A stretch of 64,000 nucleotides of DNA, from assembly GCF_013409595.1 (NCBI RefSeq), contig NZ_JACCBD010000001.1, positions 2,604,001 to 2,668,000 on the forward strand. The letters run 5' to 3'. Shown piece after piece: positions 52,730 through 60,990 of this stretch; position 1 is the first letter of the stretch, and each line of letters opens with the position of its first letter. Under the pieces are notes generated by a model. The model ran no database searches. It was not told where the DNA came from and saw nothing but the letters and a program-made list of their open reading frames with translations. This DNA is from Leucobacter aridicollis (GTDB lineage Bacteria > Actinomycetota > Actinomycetes > Actinomycetales > Microbacteriaceae). Position numbers and translations under genes: made by a program.

Positions 52730-53592
52730 CCCTTCTGCCGCCGTCGCCGTCGGGCGAGCAGCCGCGTGCCGATGAGTCCGTGCCGCGGGCTGAACAGGTA
52801 GACGAACGCGAAGACGGTGCCCTGCGCGAGCACGACCATGCCGCCAGAGGCCGTGTCAAGGTAGTAGCTGCAGTACAGCCCGGCGATCGCGCAGGCGGCA
52901 GAGATCGCCGGCGCGATCACGAGCATCCGCGAGAACCGGTCGGTGAGCAGGTAGGCCGTGGCGCCCGGAATGATGAGCATCGCGACGACGAGCACCACGC
53001 CGACCGCCTGCAGCGCCACGACCGAGGTGAGCGCGAGGAGCCCGAGCAGCGCGGCCCCGAGCAGGCGCGGGTTCAGCCCGATCGCGTGCGCGTGGGTCGG
53101 GTCGAACGCGAACAGGGTGAAGTCGCGCCGCTTTGCGACAAGCACCACGAGCGTGACGGCGCCGAGCACGACGATCTGGAGCAGGTCACCCTCGGAAACG
53201 CCGAGCAGGTTGCCGAAGATGATGTGGTTGAGGTCGGTCTGCGAGGGCGTCACTGAGATGAGCACGAGGCCGAGGGCGAAGAGCGTGGTGAACACGATCC
53301 CGATCGCCGCGTCTTCCTTCACCCGGCTCGTGTCTCTGACCGCGCCGATGAGCGCGACCGCGAGGAAGCCGAACAGCACCGCCCCGAGCGCAAAGGGCGC
53401 GCCGACGATGTAGGCGAGCACGACGCCGGGGAGCACGGCGTGCGAGACGGCGTCGCCCATCAGCGACCACCCGATGAGCACCAGCCAGCACGACAGCACC
53501 GCGCACACCACCGCCGCGATGAGCGTCGTCGCGAGCGCGCGCACCATGAAGTCGTAGCTCAGGGGCTCGAGGACGATATCGATGAGGTTCAC
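52726..53592 (-). CDS. mntC: Manganese-type ABC transporter permease
   Basis: A 288-residue permease of the metal ABC-3 family with about eight helices. Signature stretches are LVLIGWSLMGDAVSHAVLPG, EDAAIGIVFTTLFALGLVLI and NHIIFGNLLGVSEGDLL. It forms an operon with the ATPase and binding protein, with 4-bp overlaps. The metal is manganese (inferred from the binding protein's ligand set). Confidence 0.92.
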   Translation of the reverse strand: MNLIDIVLEPLSYDFMVRALATTLIAAVVCAVLSCWLVLIGWSLMGDAVSHAVLPGVVLAYIVGAPFALGAVLFGFLAVALIGAVRDTSRVKEDAAIGIVFTTLFALGLVLISVTPSQTDLNHIIFGNLLGVSEGDLLQIVVLGAVTLVVLVAKRRDFTLFAFDPTHAHAIGLNPRLLGAALLGLLALTSVVALQAVGVVLVVAMLIIPGATAYLLTDRFSRMLVIAPAISAACAIAGLYCSYYLDTASGGMVVLAQGTVFAFVYLFSPRHGLIGTRLLARRRRRQKG

Positions 53593-54332
53593 TGCTCGGT
53601 CCCCCTGTCGAGGACGTCGAGCCCGAACGCGAGCGCGAGGTTCTCTGGTCGCAGTACGGCGTCGGGGGGACCGTGCATGAGCACACGACGCATGAGCAGG
53701 ATCGCCTCGTCCGCGAGGCTCGGCAGGGCATGCAGATCGTGCGTCGAGACGAGGATCGTTGCCCCCTCGCCGGCGAGCTCGCGCAGCAGTCGGGTGATTG
53801 TCGCCTCCGAGCGTTTGTCGACGCCGGCGAATGGCTCGTCGAGCAGCAGGGTTGTCGCCCCCTGCGCGATCCCGCGCGCGACGAACGTCCGCTTCTTCTG
53901 CCCGCCCGATAGCTGGCCGATCTGCCGATCGGCAAAGTCCGTGAGCTCGACGCGTTCGAGCGCGTGATCGACGGCGCGCTGGTCCGCGGCCTTCGGCCGG
54001 CGCGTCGGCCCCATCTTGCCGTAGCGGCCGGTCATGACGACGTCACGCACCGACAGCGGGAAGCCCCAATCCACGTCCTCGCTCTGCGGCACGTAACCGA
54101 CCGCGCCCGTCTTGCGCATCCGAGCCGGGCTCTGCCCGTCGATCCGCACCGAGCCGCGATCGGGTCGGACCATGCCCATGATTGTCTTGAACAGGGTCGA
54201 CTTGCCAGAGCCGTTCATGCCGACGAGCCCGCAGACGCGGCCGCGTTCGAGCGTCAGCGATGCCCCGTCGAGCGCGAGCACCTCGCCGTAGTGCACCGTC
54301 ACGTCGTCGACGACGATCGCCGGGGCGCTCAC
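53589..54332 (-). CDS. mntB: Manganese-type ABC transporter ATP-binding protein
   Basis: A 247-residue ABC ATPase. Walker A GMNGSGKSTLFK (about residues 38-49), signature LSGGQKKRTFVARGIAQGA (about residues 142-160), Walker B LLLDEPFAGVD, and switch His in VSTHDLHAL. Powers metal uptake together with the adjacent permease and binding protein. Confidence 0.94.
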   Translation of the reverse strand: MSAPAIVVDDVTVHYGEVLALDGASLTLERGRVCGLVGMNGSGKSTLFKTIMGMVRPDRGSVRIDGQSPARMRKTGAVGYVPQSEDVDWGFPLSVRDVVMTGRYGKMGPTRRPKAADQRAVDHALERVELTDFADRQIGQLSGGQKKRTFVARGIAQGATTLLLDEPFAGVDKRSEATITRLLRELAGEGATILVSTHDLHALPSLADEAILLMRRVLMHGPPDAVLRPENLALAFGLDVLDRGTEQ

Positions 54333-55306
54333 TGCTGCCCGCCCGAGAGCGCAGCGACGATCGCGTCGGCGTCGTGCCGGATGAGATCCAGATAGGTCGG
54401 CACGGGCCCATCCGCCTCCGAGAGCGAATCGACGTAGAGCACGTCGCCAAGCGTGGCGTCGGTCGCCTCCACGACCTGCCGCATCGGAGCGTCCGACACC
54501 GTCGACTCGCAGAACACGGCCGGGACATCGTTCTCGCGCACGAATTCGATCGCCGAGGCGATCTGCCGTGGCGTCGCCTGCTGCTCAGCGTTCACCGCCC
54601 AGATGTACTTCTCGGTGAGCCGGGCGTCGCGGGCCAGATACGAGAACGCTCCCTCGCAGGTGACGAGTGCCCGTTGCTGTCTCGGCAGGGCTTCGAGGGA
54701 CTGCACGAGCTCATCCTGCACATCCTGCAGTTCGGTCTTGTACGCCTGCGCGTTTGCCGCGTATGCCTCGGCGTGTGCCGGGTCGATGCGCGTGAATGCC
54801 TCGGCCATGTTGTCGACGTAGACCTGCACGTTGAGCGGGCTCATCCACGCGTGGGGATTCGGCATGCCGCTGTAGGCGTCCTCGCGGATGTCGATCGGTT
54901 CGATCCCGTCGCTCACGACCGCGTGCGGCACGTCGAGGCCGCTCACGAACTGTTCGAACCAGGCTTCCAGCCCCATCCCGTTGTCGAGGATGAGGTCGGC
55001 CTCGCTCGCCCGGCGAATGTCGCCGGGCGTCGGCTCGTAGCCGTGAATCTCGGCGCCCACCTTGGTGATGGATTCGACGCGCAGGTGGCCGCCGGCGACG
55101 TTCTCGGCGATATCCGCGAGCACGGTGAACGTCGTGAGCACGACGGGCCGGGCGTCGGCGTCGCTGCCGCGAGCCTCGCCGCCACTGGCGCCGGACTGGC
55201 TGCCGGTGCTCGGGCCCGCGCAGCCGGCGAGGAGGAGCGTCGCGGCCGCGACTGCGGCTGCGAAGAACGTGTGCTTCAGGCTCCAAGGGGAGGGAATGGG
55301 TGGCAA
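54329..55306 (-). CDS. mntA: Manganese-type ABC transporter substrate-binding lipoprotein
   Basis: A 325-residue cluster A-I binding protein with a lipoprotein signal (LLLAGCAG, Cys at residue 28). Four metal ligands can be placed: His in AEIHGYEPTP, His in NPHAWMS, Glu in VTCEGAFSY, Asp in VLYVDSLS. Glu at the third place, rather than the His seen in zinc-specific ZnuA, points to Mn(II) or Fe(II). It is first in the operon, downstream of the promoter/operator at 55365-55394. Confidence 0.92.
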   Translation of the reverse strand: MPPIPSPWSLKHTFFAAAVAAATLLLAGCAGPSTGSQSGASGGEARGSDADARPVVLTTFTVLADIAENVAGGHLRVESITKVGAEIHGYEPTPGDIRRASEADLILDNGMGLEAWFEQFVSGLDVPHAVVSDGIEPIDIREDAYSGMPNPHAWMSPLNVQVYVDNMAEAFTRIDPAHAEAYAANAQAYKTELQDVQDELVQSLEALPRQQRALVTCEGAFSYLARDARLTEKYIWAVNAEQQATPRQIASAIEFVRENDVPAVFCESTVSDAPMRQVVEATDATLGDVLYVDSLSEADGPVPTYLDLIRHDADAIVAALSGGQQ

Positions 55307-55364
55307 GTTGACCTCCGTGGGTAGTGAGATATTGACCTATCGACGTGGAAATTCGACAAAGGCA

Positions 55365-55394
55365 ACTATAGAGTTCGGACTGTCGAACTTGCAA
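55365..55394 (-). promoter_or_regulatory. Promoter with palindromic operator of the mnt operon
   Basis: On the minus strand TTGCAA (55394-55389) and TATAGT (55370-55365) are separated by 18 bp. Between them AGTTCG (55372-55377) and CGAACT (55384-55389) form a perfect 6-bp palindrome around GACTGT. This placement suits a metal-dependent repressor such as MntR/DtxR. Confidence 0.55.
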
Positions 55395-55595
55395 GCCCAT
55401 AGAAGCGAACTCCGGAGTTGCCCGCTCCCGCCATGAAGGAACGGGGCCGAGTTCCACCTCTCACGCATTCCGAATGCAACCCTGTCGCGATAGCGTGAGT
55501 GAAAGTGGCAGCTTGGGACACGCCGCGTCACGCAGCCAGCAAGCGCCAGTGATGCCATAGCCAACGGGTGGCGCTCAAGACTCAGGAGATACGAC

Positions 55596-55847
55596 ATGAA
55601 GAACCGACCATCTGAAATAGCGCAAGGCGCCGGCGGTCAGCCAGGCTTCGGCCTCACGCCACGTCAGGAGATCATCGAAATCGATGTTCCGCCTCACGGC
55701 ACTCCGGCGCTTCAGGCGAGTCTCACATCAGCCCTTGCCGGGCGGCCGCTACACAGAATTGTGGCACTGACGATGGCGACTTACGGCGAGTTTCCGCTGC
55801 ACTACCGCCTATTGGTCGTTATCGAGTATCTCCAGGGGCAGCAATGA
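55596..55847 (+). CDS. 83-residue protein of unknown function, coupled to the GIY-YIG gene
   Basis: A small soluble protein, with a GGQPGFGLTPRQ N-terminal stretch, a beta-like IIEIDVPPHGTPALQASL and a helical C-terminal half (LHRIVALTMATYGEF, YRLLVVIEYL). AGGAG stands before the ATG. The last codons overlap the start of the nuclease gene (ATGA). It has no recognised domain; it may be a partner or regulator of the nuclease. Codon use is less GC-biased than its neighbours. Confidence 0.7.
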   Translation: MKNRPSEIAQGAGGQPGFGLTPRQEIIEIDVPPHGTPALQASLTSALAGRPLHRIVALTMATYGEFPLHYRLLVVIEYLQGQQ

Positions 55848-56701
55848 CGTTGCACGAAGCGATGCGTCAGGCCCTGCGGGCTGCGGGTCGCGGTATGACC
55901 GCAGCAGAAATCGCATTGGCCGTCAACGCAGGCGAGAGCTACCGAAATCGCGACGGCTCTCCAGTGGCTGCCTCGCAGGTCGCACTTCGGGCGAGTAACT
56001 ACTCGCACCTGTTCGATCGGGAGGGCGCGCAAATCTTCTTGGCTAGTGACGCATGGGGCGACACTGCCCCGGCGCTTCAGACGGGAACTGCGGAAGCTCA
56101 AGCGCACCGGGTGGCCCGAGCAGAACTCACTCGCGTTCAGCCAACGCCGTCTGACGACCTCCGCCGACTCGTCTATGCCGGCTCATTCATCTCCGCCGCG
56201 GACGCAGACGTCCACGTCCCGCCTTCACCAGGACTCTACGCAATTCGACTCGCAGACGACGCCGCGTTGCCGCGAGAATTCGCTGAACTTGCACTGACCC
56301 GGGGCCATCGGATTGCATATGTGGGCAAGGCCACCACGAGCCTCCGGACCCGATTAGTCAGCCAGGAGCTTCGCGCCAGGGGTCACGGAACGTTCTTCCG
56401 AAGCATTGGAGCAGTGCTCGGGTTCAGGCCAGCACCGGGGAGCATGGCCGGAAGGAAGAACGGGCGCAATTACGGTTTCGTGCCAGCTGACGAGGCAGCG
56501 ATCATTCGCTGGATCAACAACAACATGCTCGTCAATTGGGTTGAGGTTGACCCCGAGCTTCAGCGCAGTAGTGAGGCGCGCCTGATCCGGCAGCATTGTC
56601 CGGTATTCAATCTCGCCGGGAACCCGGAGGCTTCCACGCGACTATTGGCGCTGCGCGCAGAGTGCGTCCGCATCGCTAGTGCCGCGGCCTCGGGTCCTTA
56701 A
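55844..56701 (+). CDS. Winged-helix (HARE-HTH-like) plus GIY-YIG nuclease fusion
   Basis: A 285-residue protein. Residues 1 to about 65 resemble a HARE-HTH winged helix (LHEAMRQALRAAGRGMTAAEI; SNYSHLFDREGAQIFL), a DNA-binding module found in chromatin and restriction proteins. Residues about 120-270 form a GIY-YIG nuclease: GLYAIRLADD (GIY strand), IAYVGKATTSLRTRL (YIG strand and conserved Arg) and SEARLIRQHCPVFNLAGN, with the catalytic Glu. A middle part, FRSIGAVLGFRP and RWINNNMLVNWVEVD, fits GIY-YIG folds of the UvrC/Eco29kI kind. Such combinations are candidates for defence or restriction. The surrounding DNA is less GC-rich than the rest, which suggests acquisition. The function is an inference. 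Confidence 0.78.
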   Translation: MTLHEAMRQALRAAGRGMTAAEIALAVNAGESYRNRDGSPVAASQVALRASNYSHLFDREGAQIFLASDAWGDTAPALQTGTAEAQAHRVARAELTRVQPTPSDDLRRLVYAGSFISAADADVHVPPSPGLYAIRLADDAALPREFAELALTRGHRIAYVGKATTSLRTRLVSQELRARGHGTFFRSIGAVLGFRPAPGSMAGRKNGRNYGFVPADEAAIIRWINNNMLVNWVEVDPELQRSSEARLIRQHCPVFNLAGNPEASTRLLALRAECVRIASAAASGP

Positions 56702-56717
56702 GTTCACGGAAAGGGCG

Positions 56718-57185
56718 CTAGGCCGCGCCGACGAATCCCTGCTGCCTCCACGCCTCGTAGCTGGCAATCGCGGCGCAGTTTGCGAGGTTCATGGAGCGCG
56801 GTCCGGGAAGCATCGGGATGCGCAGACTGTCCGTAATCGCTTCGTGGTCGAGGATCTCCTGGGGCAGCCCGGTCGGCTCAGGCCCGAAGAGGAGCACGTC
56901 AGTCGGCTCATATGCCACATCCGTGTAGTGCCGAGTGGTGTGAGCGGTGAACGCAAACACCCGTGCTGGCGCGAGCGCAGCGATCGCCGCGTCGAAGGAG
57001 TCGTGAAGGTGCACGACTGCAAGGTCGTGATAGTCGAGGCCCGCACGCTTGAGCTTTGAGTCTTCGAAGTCAAACAGCGGGTTGACGATGTGGAGCTCGG
57101 CGCCGGTGCCGGCGGCCAATCGAATCGTGTTACCGGTGTTTCCGGCGATGCGGGGCTCGAAGAAAAGGATGCGGGTCACCCACAC
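56718..57185 (-). CDS. trmL: tRNA (cytidine/uridine-2'-O-)-methyltransferase TrmL
   Basis: A 155-residue SPOUT methyltransferase that methylates the 2'-O of nucleotide 34 in tRNA-Leu. The family blocks are FFEPRIAGNTGNTIRLAAGTG (cut by the N-terminal strand), VLLFGPEPTGLPQEIL and IPMLPGPRSMNLANCAAIASYE, where the trefoil knot holds SAM. GTG at 57185 is placed 8 nt after GAGGAG; GTG at 57179 is an alternative. It is convergent with the GIY-YIG gene. Confidence 0.93.
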   Translation of the reverse strand: MWVTRILFFEPRIAGNTGNTIRLAAGTGAELHIVNPLFDFEDSKLKRAGLDYHDLAVVHLHDSFDAAIAALAPARVFAFTAHTTRHYTDVAYEPTDVLLFGPEPTGLPQEILDHEAITDSLRIPMLPGPRSMNLANCAAIASYEAWRQQGFVGAA

Positions 57186-57321
57186 AGGATACTCCTCGCG
57201 GTCGTGCACACAGGTTCAGACCGGCGTCCCGCCCGGGCAACCGGGGCCTCATCTCCAGCAGCGCCTTCACCTGGGATCCGCAGTTCGAATCCCGCACCTC
57301 ACCCAAATCGACAGGTGAATT

Positions 57322-57334
57322 GCAGATCCCATTG
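57322..57334 (-). repeat. Dispersed repeat core, inverted copy
   Basis: GCAGATCCCATTG is the reverse complement of the 13-bp core at 4799-4811 and 4977-4989. The flanking sequence is only partly similar. Confidence 0.7.
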
Positions 57335-57436
57335 GCTGCAGCTGCCCCGGCTGTTGCTGCAGGCGCACTCGCCCAGCCCATGCATCTGAGATCTGCACAC
57401 CTAATACCTCAGAGCCAGCGGATTGGCATCGCAATC

Positions 57437-57449
57437 GCAGATCCCATTG
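57437..57449 (-). repeat. Dispersed repeat core, inverted copy
   Basis: GCAGATCCCATTG again, 115 bp further on. A nearby GAGATCTGCACACCTAATACC (57388-57408) partly resembles the AGATCTGCCC...CATACC section of the copies near 5 kb. Confidence 0.7.
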
Positions 57450-57580
57450 GTACGACCGGAAGCGTGCGGGTACGGCCGGAAGGATGCAACCTACGGCAGA
57501 AATCTAGCGGGCCACCGGCTGAAGCGCGCGGGCCACGGGCTGAGGCGCGCTCGCCGAGAGCCAACACCCCCACCCCTCCC

Positions 57581-57598
57581 GTCACCACTGGTGACACC
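57581..57598 (+). promoter_or_regulatory. TetR operator upstream of the serine hydrolase gene
   Basis: GTCACCACTGGTGACACC holds a perfect 6-bp palindrome GTCACC-ACT-GGTGAC, with CACTGGTGACACC (57586-57598) matching 12 of 13 bases of CATTGGTGACACC in front of the MFS gene. It lies 65-80 bp before the hydrolase ATG. Confidence 0.6.
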
Positions 57599-57663
57599 GC
57601 AGGTGACAGCCTCTACACTGGGGAGCATTCAGCATCGCTGAACCACGTGAGCAGAGGAGCACC

Positions 57664-58884
57664 ATGAGAACTAGCCGCGCACTCGGTCTCGCCGCGACCC
57701 TCGGGGCAGCCGTAGCGGGAGCCGCCTGGATCTGGCGACACCAGGGCGACATTGCATTCAGTCGCCCTGTCAACGAGTGGACGTTTACTCACATGGACCG
57801 GGTCATGCCGACCGAGACGGTTCACCGGCCGGCCGCGCCCAGTCCCCTGAACACGAGCCGCACACCGCTCGGCGTTGCAGGGATCCGCTACGAGTTCGAC
57901 GGCCGCCGGTACTCGATCCCGGAGCTGCACCAGCGCACCCACACCACTGCATTTCTTGTTGCGCACCGCGGCGAGATCGTCCACGAGAGCTACCCGGGAA
58001 GATTCGCGAGCCCGACCGCGAAATTCCAGCTGTTCTCGCTCACGAAGTCGGTCACCTCAATGCTTGTCGGCATCGCCCTCGAACGCGGTGAGATCGGCGC
58101 GATCACCGACGACGTCATCGACTACGTTCCCTCGCTCAAGGGTTCGGGCTACGACGGGGTCACGCTCGAACACCTGCTGAACATGTCGAGCGGCGTCGGC
58201 GGCGTCGAGGCTTGGACGGTGCCCGACGCGCCAATCAAACAGTTCGAGGAGGCGGTCACCACCGGCGGCTCGGTGCTCGACGTAATCCGCGCGCTCCCCC
58301 GGCTGCGCGAGCCCGGTACGGCGTTCAACTACTCAACGATCGACACGCACGTCATCGGGTGGGTGCTCGAGGCTGCCACCGGCCACACGCTCGCCCAGTA
58401 CGCGACCGAGCGACTCTGGCGACCGATGGGCGCCGAGTCCGACGCGTTCTACTTCCTCACCCGAGGCAAGCCGCGCACCGCGCTCGGCGGCGGCTCGCTG
58501 AACGCCACCGTCAGGGATCTCGCGCGGGTCGGCGCCATGATGGCCGCGGGCGGCCGCGTCGGCGACACTCAGCTGGTGCCCGAAGCGTGGGTGTCGAGGA
58601 GCCGCGGGTCCGACCTCCCCCAGTTTCAGGCGGGCGCCCTCCTCGGAGGAGGCGGGGCCGCGCATTACGGCTACTCGAACCAGTGGTGGACCGTCGGCGG
58701 CGAGCGACGCGCCTACACTGGCCTCGGAGTGCACGGCCAGTTCCTGTGGATTGATCCTGACAGCGAAACAGTCATCGTCAAGACGAGCGCCTGGAACGAT
58801 CCCGACGACGACGCACGCGACGCCGAGACCTGCGCCGCGCTCGCCGCGGTTGTGGCGGCCGTCGTCGAGTCGGCGGAGCGCTGA
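57664..58884 (+). CDS. Serine hydrolase (class C beta-lactamase family)
   Basis: A 406-residue serine hydrolase. An N-terminal hydrophobic stretch (about residues 6-22) looks like an uncleaved signal or anchor. The active-site Ser is in FSLTKSVTSMLVG (SxxK), with the YxN equivalent in FNYSTIDTHVIG. The family includes esterases, EstB-like enzymes and DD-peptidases; beta-lactamase activity is not implied. It is followed after 26 bp by a TetR gene on the same strand, and a TetR-type operator precedes it. Confidence 0.87.
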   Translation: MRTSRALGLAATLGAAVAGAAWIWRHQGDIAFSRPVNEWTFTHMDRVMPTETVHRPAAPSPLNTSRTPLGVAGIRYEFDGRRYSIPELHQRTHTTAFLVAHRGEIVHESYPGRFASPTAKFQLFSLTKSVTSMLVGIALERGEIGAITDDVIDYVPSLKGSGYDGVTLEHLLNMSSGVGGVEAWTVPDAPIKQFEEAVTTGGSVLDVIRALPRLREPGTAFNYSTIDTHVIGWVLEAATGHTLAQYATERLWRPMGAESDAFYFLTRGKPRTALGGGSLNATVRDLARVGAMMAAGGRVGDTQLVPEAWVSRSRGSDLPQFQAGALLGGGGAAHYGYSNQWWTVGGERRAYTGLGVHGQFLWIDPDSETVIVKTSAWNDPDDDARDAETCAALAAVVAAVVESAER

Positions 58885-58910
58885 GGGCGCCGCCCGGTAG
58901 GCTCAGTCCC

Positions 58911-59600
58911 ATGCCCGCTTCGCCCGCTGAGACGCCCGCAGCCCAGCCGCCCCGAGTGCAGCTCTCAGCGCCCGTCATCTTGGACGCCGCGGCAATCATT
59001 GTCGAGCGGGAAGGGCCGGCGGCGCTCACGCTACGCAAGCTCGGCACGGAGCTCGGGGTCAATCACACGGCGGTCCTCCGACACTTCACCGGCAAGGATC
59101 AGATCGTGCTCGGGCTTGCCGAGCGCGTCCTCGAGCAGGCGCTCGACGGCTTCATGCCAAACGGCGACTGGGACGACGCGTTTGCCCAGCTCGCTCGCCG
59201 GGTGCGAGAGGCATACCTCGTGCATCCCGGGATCGCCTCGCTCGTCGCGGCACGGGTGTCACGCAGCCCGGCTGAGTTTCGGGGCGCCGACCTCGTGCTC
59301 GCAACGTTTGAGCGGGCGGGGTTCACGGGCCGCGATGCCGCGGTCCTCTACCGCACCGTCACGGATCTCACGCTCGCGCTCACCGCGTACGAGGCGTCGG
59401 TGCTTGCGCTCGACCCAGCGGCTCGCGCCGGCGATGAACTCGCGATGCAGCGGGAGTACCTGCTCGCGTCGGCCGGGGAATTCCCGCATCTCGCACAGGC
59501 GGCTCCGGATCTCGCGGGCATCTCCAGCGACGAGATCTTTGAATCGGCACTGAGCCTTGTGATCGACGGGATCAGGTTCAGGCGCGCTCAGCAGCGCTAG
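58911..59600 (+). CDS. TetR-family regulator of the hydrolase/MFS locus
   Basis: A 229-residue TetR protein. The helix-turn-helix runs over about residues 22-68 (ILDAAAIIVEREGPAALTLR, ELGVNHTAVLRHFTGKDQIV). The C-terminal domain is of the TetR_C type seen with drug efflux regulators. It follows the serine hydrolase gene and is convergent with an MFS gene (23-bp overlap). Palindromes at 57581 and 60894 are the likely operators. Confidence 0.87.
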   Translation: MPASPAETPAAQPPRVQLSAPVILDAAAIIVEREGPAALTLRKLGTELGVNHTAVLRHFTGKDQIVLGLAERVLEQALDGFMPNGDWDDAFAQLARRVREAYLVHPGIASLVAARVSRSPAEFRGADLVLATFERAGFTGRDAAVLYRTVTDLTLALTAYEASVLALDPAARAGDELAMQREYLLASAGEFPHLAQAAPDLAGISSDEIFESALSLVIDGIRFRRAQQR

Positions 59601-60846
59601 CGGTCGTGTCGCCAGGCGCGGGCGGCACGGGCTGCACGGGCTGCGCTGTATCGGCGGGGCCGACTTCAACGGCCTCTCCGCGAGACTCCGAACTGTTGGG
59701 CGACGGCACCCGAGCCGCGAGCCGAGCCAGTGGCACGAGCGCGAGCACGCCGAGGCCGAGAAGCGCTGCGGCGAGGCCCCACGGACCGACGACGTCGAGG
59801 GTTGCGCCGATGACGGCAGGCCCGATGCCCGTGCCGAGCGCAACTGCGCCGGCGGTCGCCGCGACGAGTCTGCCGCTGCGGTCGAGTCCAGCTGCGAGCG
59901 CGAGGATCTGCACGAGGAGCGCGAGGTAACACACCTGCCACAGGCTCGTCGCGATCGCGAACACGGTTCCGCTCTCGGTGACGACGACGAGCGTGCGGGC
60001 TGCAAATTCGACCGCGGCGACTGCGACAAGGCCGGTGACCCTGCCGAGGCGCAGCGACGCGAGGGTGCCAAGCGGCACACCGATGAGGGCGGCGAGCGCC
60101 GCGACGCTGAGCGTGAGCGAGGCGGCCCCGTCTGAGAGCTCCGCGTGCCGCATGCCGAAGACCGCGGCGTACGACCACGTGCCCTGCTCGACGACGCCGA
60201 ACGCGAGCACGGCCCCGAGGAACAGGAGGGAGGGGCGCGGGCCGGTCTGCGCGGCGTCGTCGCCTGGGCGTTCGGGGAGTCCACGCACGCCCCACAGCCC
60301 GAGCGCGCAGCACGCCGCGAGCACAGCGAAGCCTGCGGTGCCACCGCCCAGCTCGTTCGCGTACGAGACGGCGAGGATGAGCACCGCGGTCGCGAGGGTC
60401 GCGACGAGGACGGTTCGAAACGTCGCGCGGTCGACGTCAGCGGTGGATCCAAGGGCAGCGGTGCCGGCGGCGAAGACCGCCCCGAGCCCGACTCCCGCAA
60501 GAATATTCGCGCTGACGAGTACCCCGACCGACGGGCTCAGCCACGCGGCCACGAAGCCGATCGTGGCAAGCAGGAGCCCGACTTGGGCAAGCTGCACACG
60601 GCCGGAGCGGGACGCCCGTGCGCTCAGGAGCAGCGTGACGACGGCAGTAGCGAGGAGTTGCGCCGCCGCGACCATGCCGGCCGCGGTGTCGGTCAGGCCG
60701 AAGCGCTCACCGAAGCCGGCGAGTAGCGCCGGCATGACGTTGCCGCCCACGTTGCCGAGGGTCGTTCCGCACGCGAGGGCGACGAGCGCGGCGGCGCCCA
60801 GTCCCCCGACTGGCGCCGCCCGCTTCGGGCTTCCCGCTGTTGCCAT
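59578..60846 (-). CDS. Major facilitator superfamily transporter
   Basis: A 422-residue MFS permease with about twelve transmembrane helices and a Pro/Thr/Ala tail. It has the first-half helices VALACGTTLGNVGGNVMPALL and the loop SARASRSGRVQLAQVGLLL. Efflux is a likely role because a TetR gene is adjacent and its promoter region has a palindrome of the same type as that before the serine hydrolase. Confidence 0.88.
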   Translation of the reverse strand: MATAGSPKRAAPVGGLGAAALVALACGTTLGNVGGNVMPALLAGFGERFGLTDTAAGMVAAAQLLATAVVTLLLSARASRSGRVQLAQVGLLLATIGFVAAWLSPSVGVLVSANILAGVGLGAVFAAGTAALGSTADVDRATFRTVLVATLATAVLILAVSYANELGGGTAGFAVLAACCALGLWGVRGLPERPGDDAAQTGPRPSLLFLGAVLAFGVVEQGTWSYAAVFGMRHAELSDGAASLTLSVAALAALIGVPLGTLASLRLGRVTGLVAVAAVEFAARTLVVVTESGTVFAIATSLWQVCYLALLVQILALAAGLDRSGRLVAATAGAVALGTGIGPAVIGATLDVVGPWGLAAALLGLGVLALVPLARLAARVPSPNSSESRGEAVEVGPADTAQPVQPVPPAPGDTTASAAERA

Positions 60847-60893
60847 GATTGAGTGCTCCCTTGCGCTACGGCGTCCCCCGATGCCGTGTAACC

Positions 60894-60910
60894 ATTGGTG
60901 ACACCAATGC
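60894..60910 (-). promoter_or_regulatory. TetR operator upstream of the MFS gene
   Basis: CATTGGTGACACCAATG is a perfect 17-bp palindrome, 48 bp before the MFS ATG. Its left part matches the hydrolase-side site (CACTGGTGACACC) at 12 of 13 bases. Confidence 0.68.
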
Positions 60911-60990
60911 TCTCACATGATTCATCGTGCGCAAAGCTCGGGAGCCCGCCCCTGTCCGCGGAGCCCCCTCCTGGCCGCTACACTCGATCC

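Larger units (their letters stand above)
57186..57663. other. 478-bp intergenic region with repeat cores
   Basis: It contains two inverted copies of the CAATGGGATCTGC core (57322-57334 and 57437-57449), a tRNA T-loop-like AGTTCGAATCCC that does not fold, and the operator before the serine hydrolase gene. It has no convincing open frame. Confidence 0.7.

Noticed and set aside
57260..57310. Possible tRNA 3' end (AGTTCGAATCCC followed by GCACCTCACCC)
   Set aside because: The bases before the T-loop do not pair with those after it, no anticodon arm is found upstream, and there is no CCA or partner acceptor stem.
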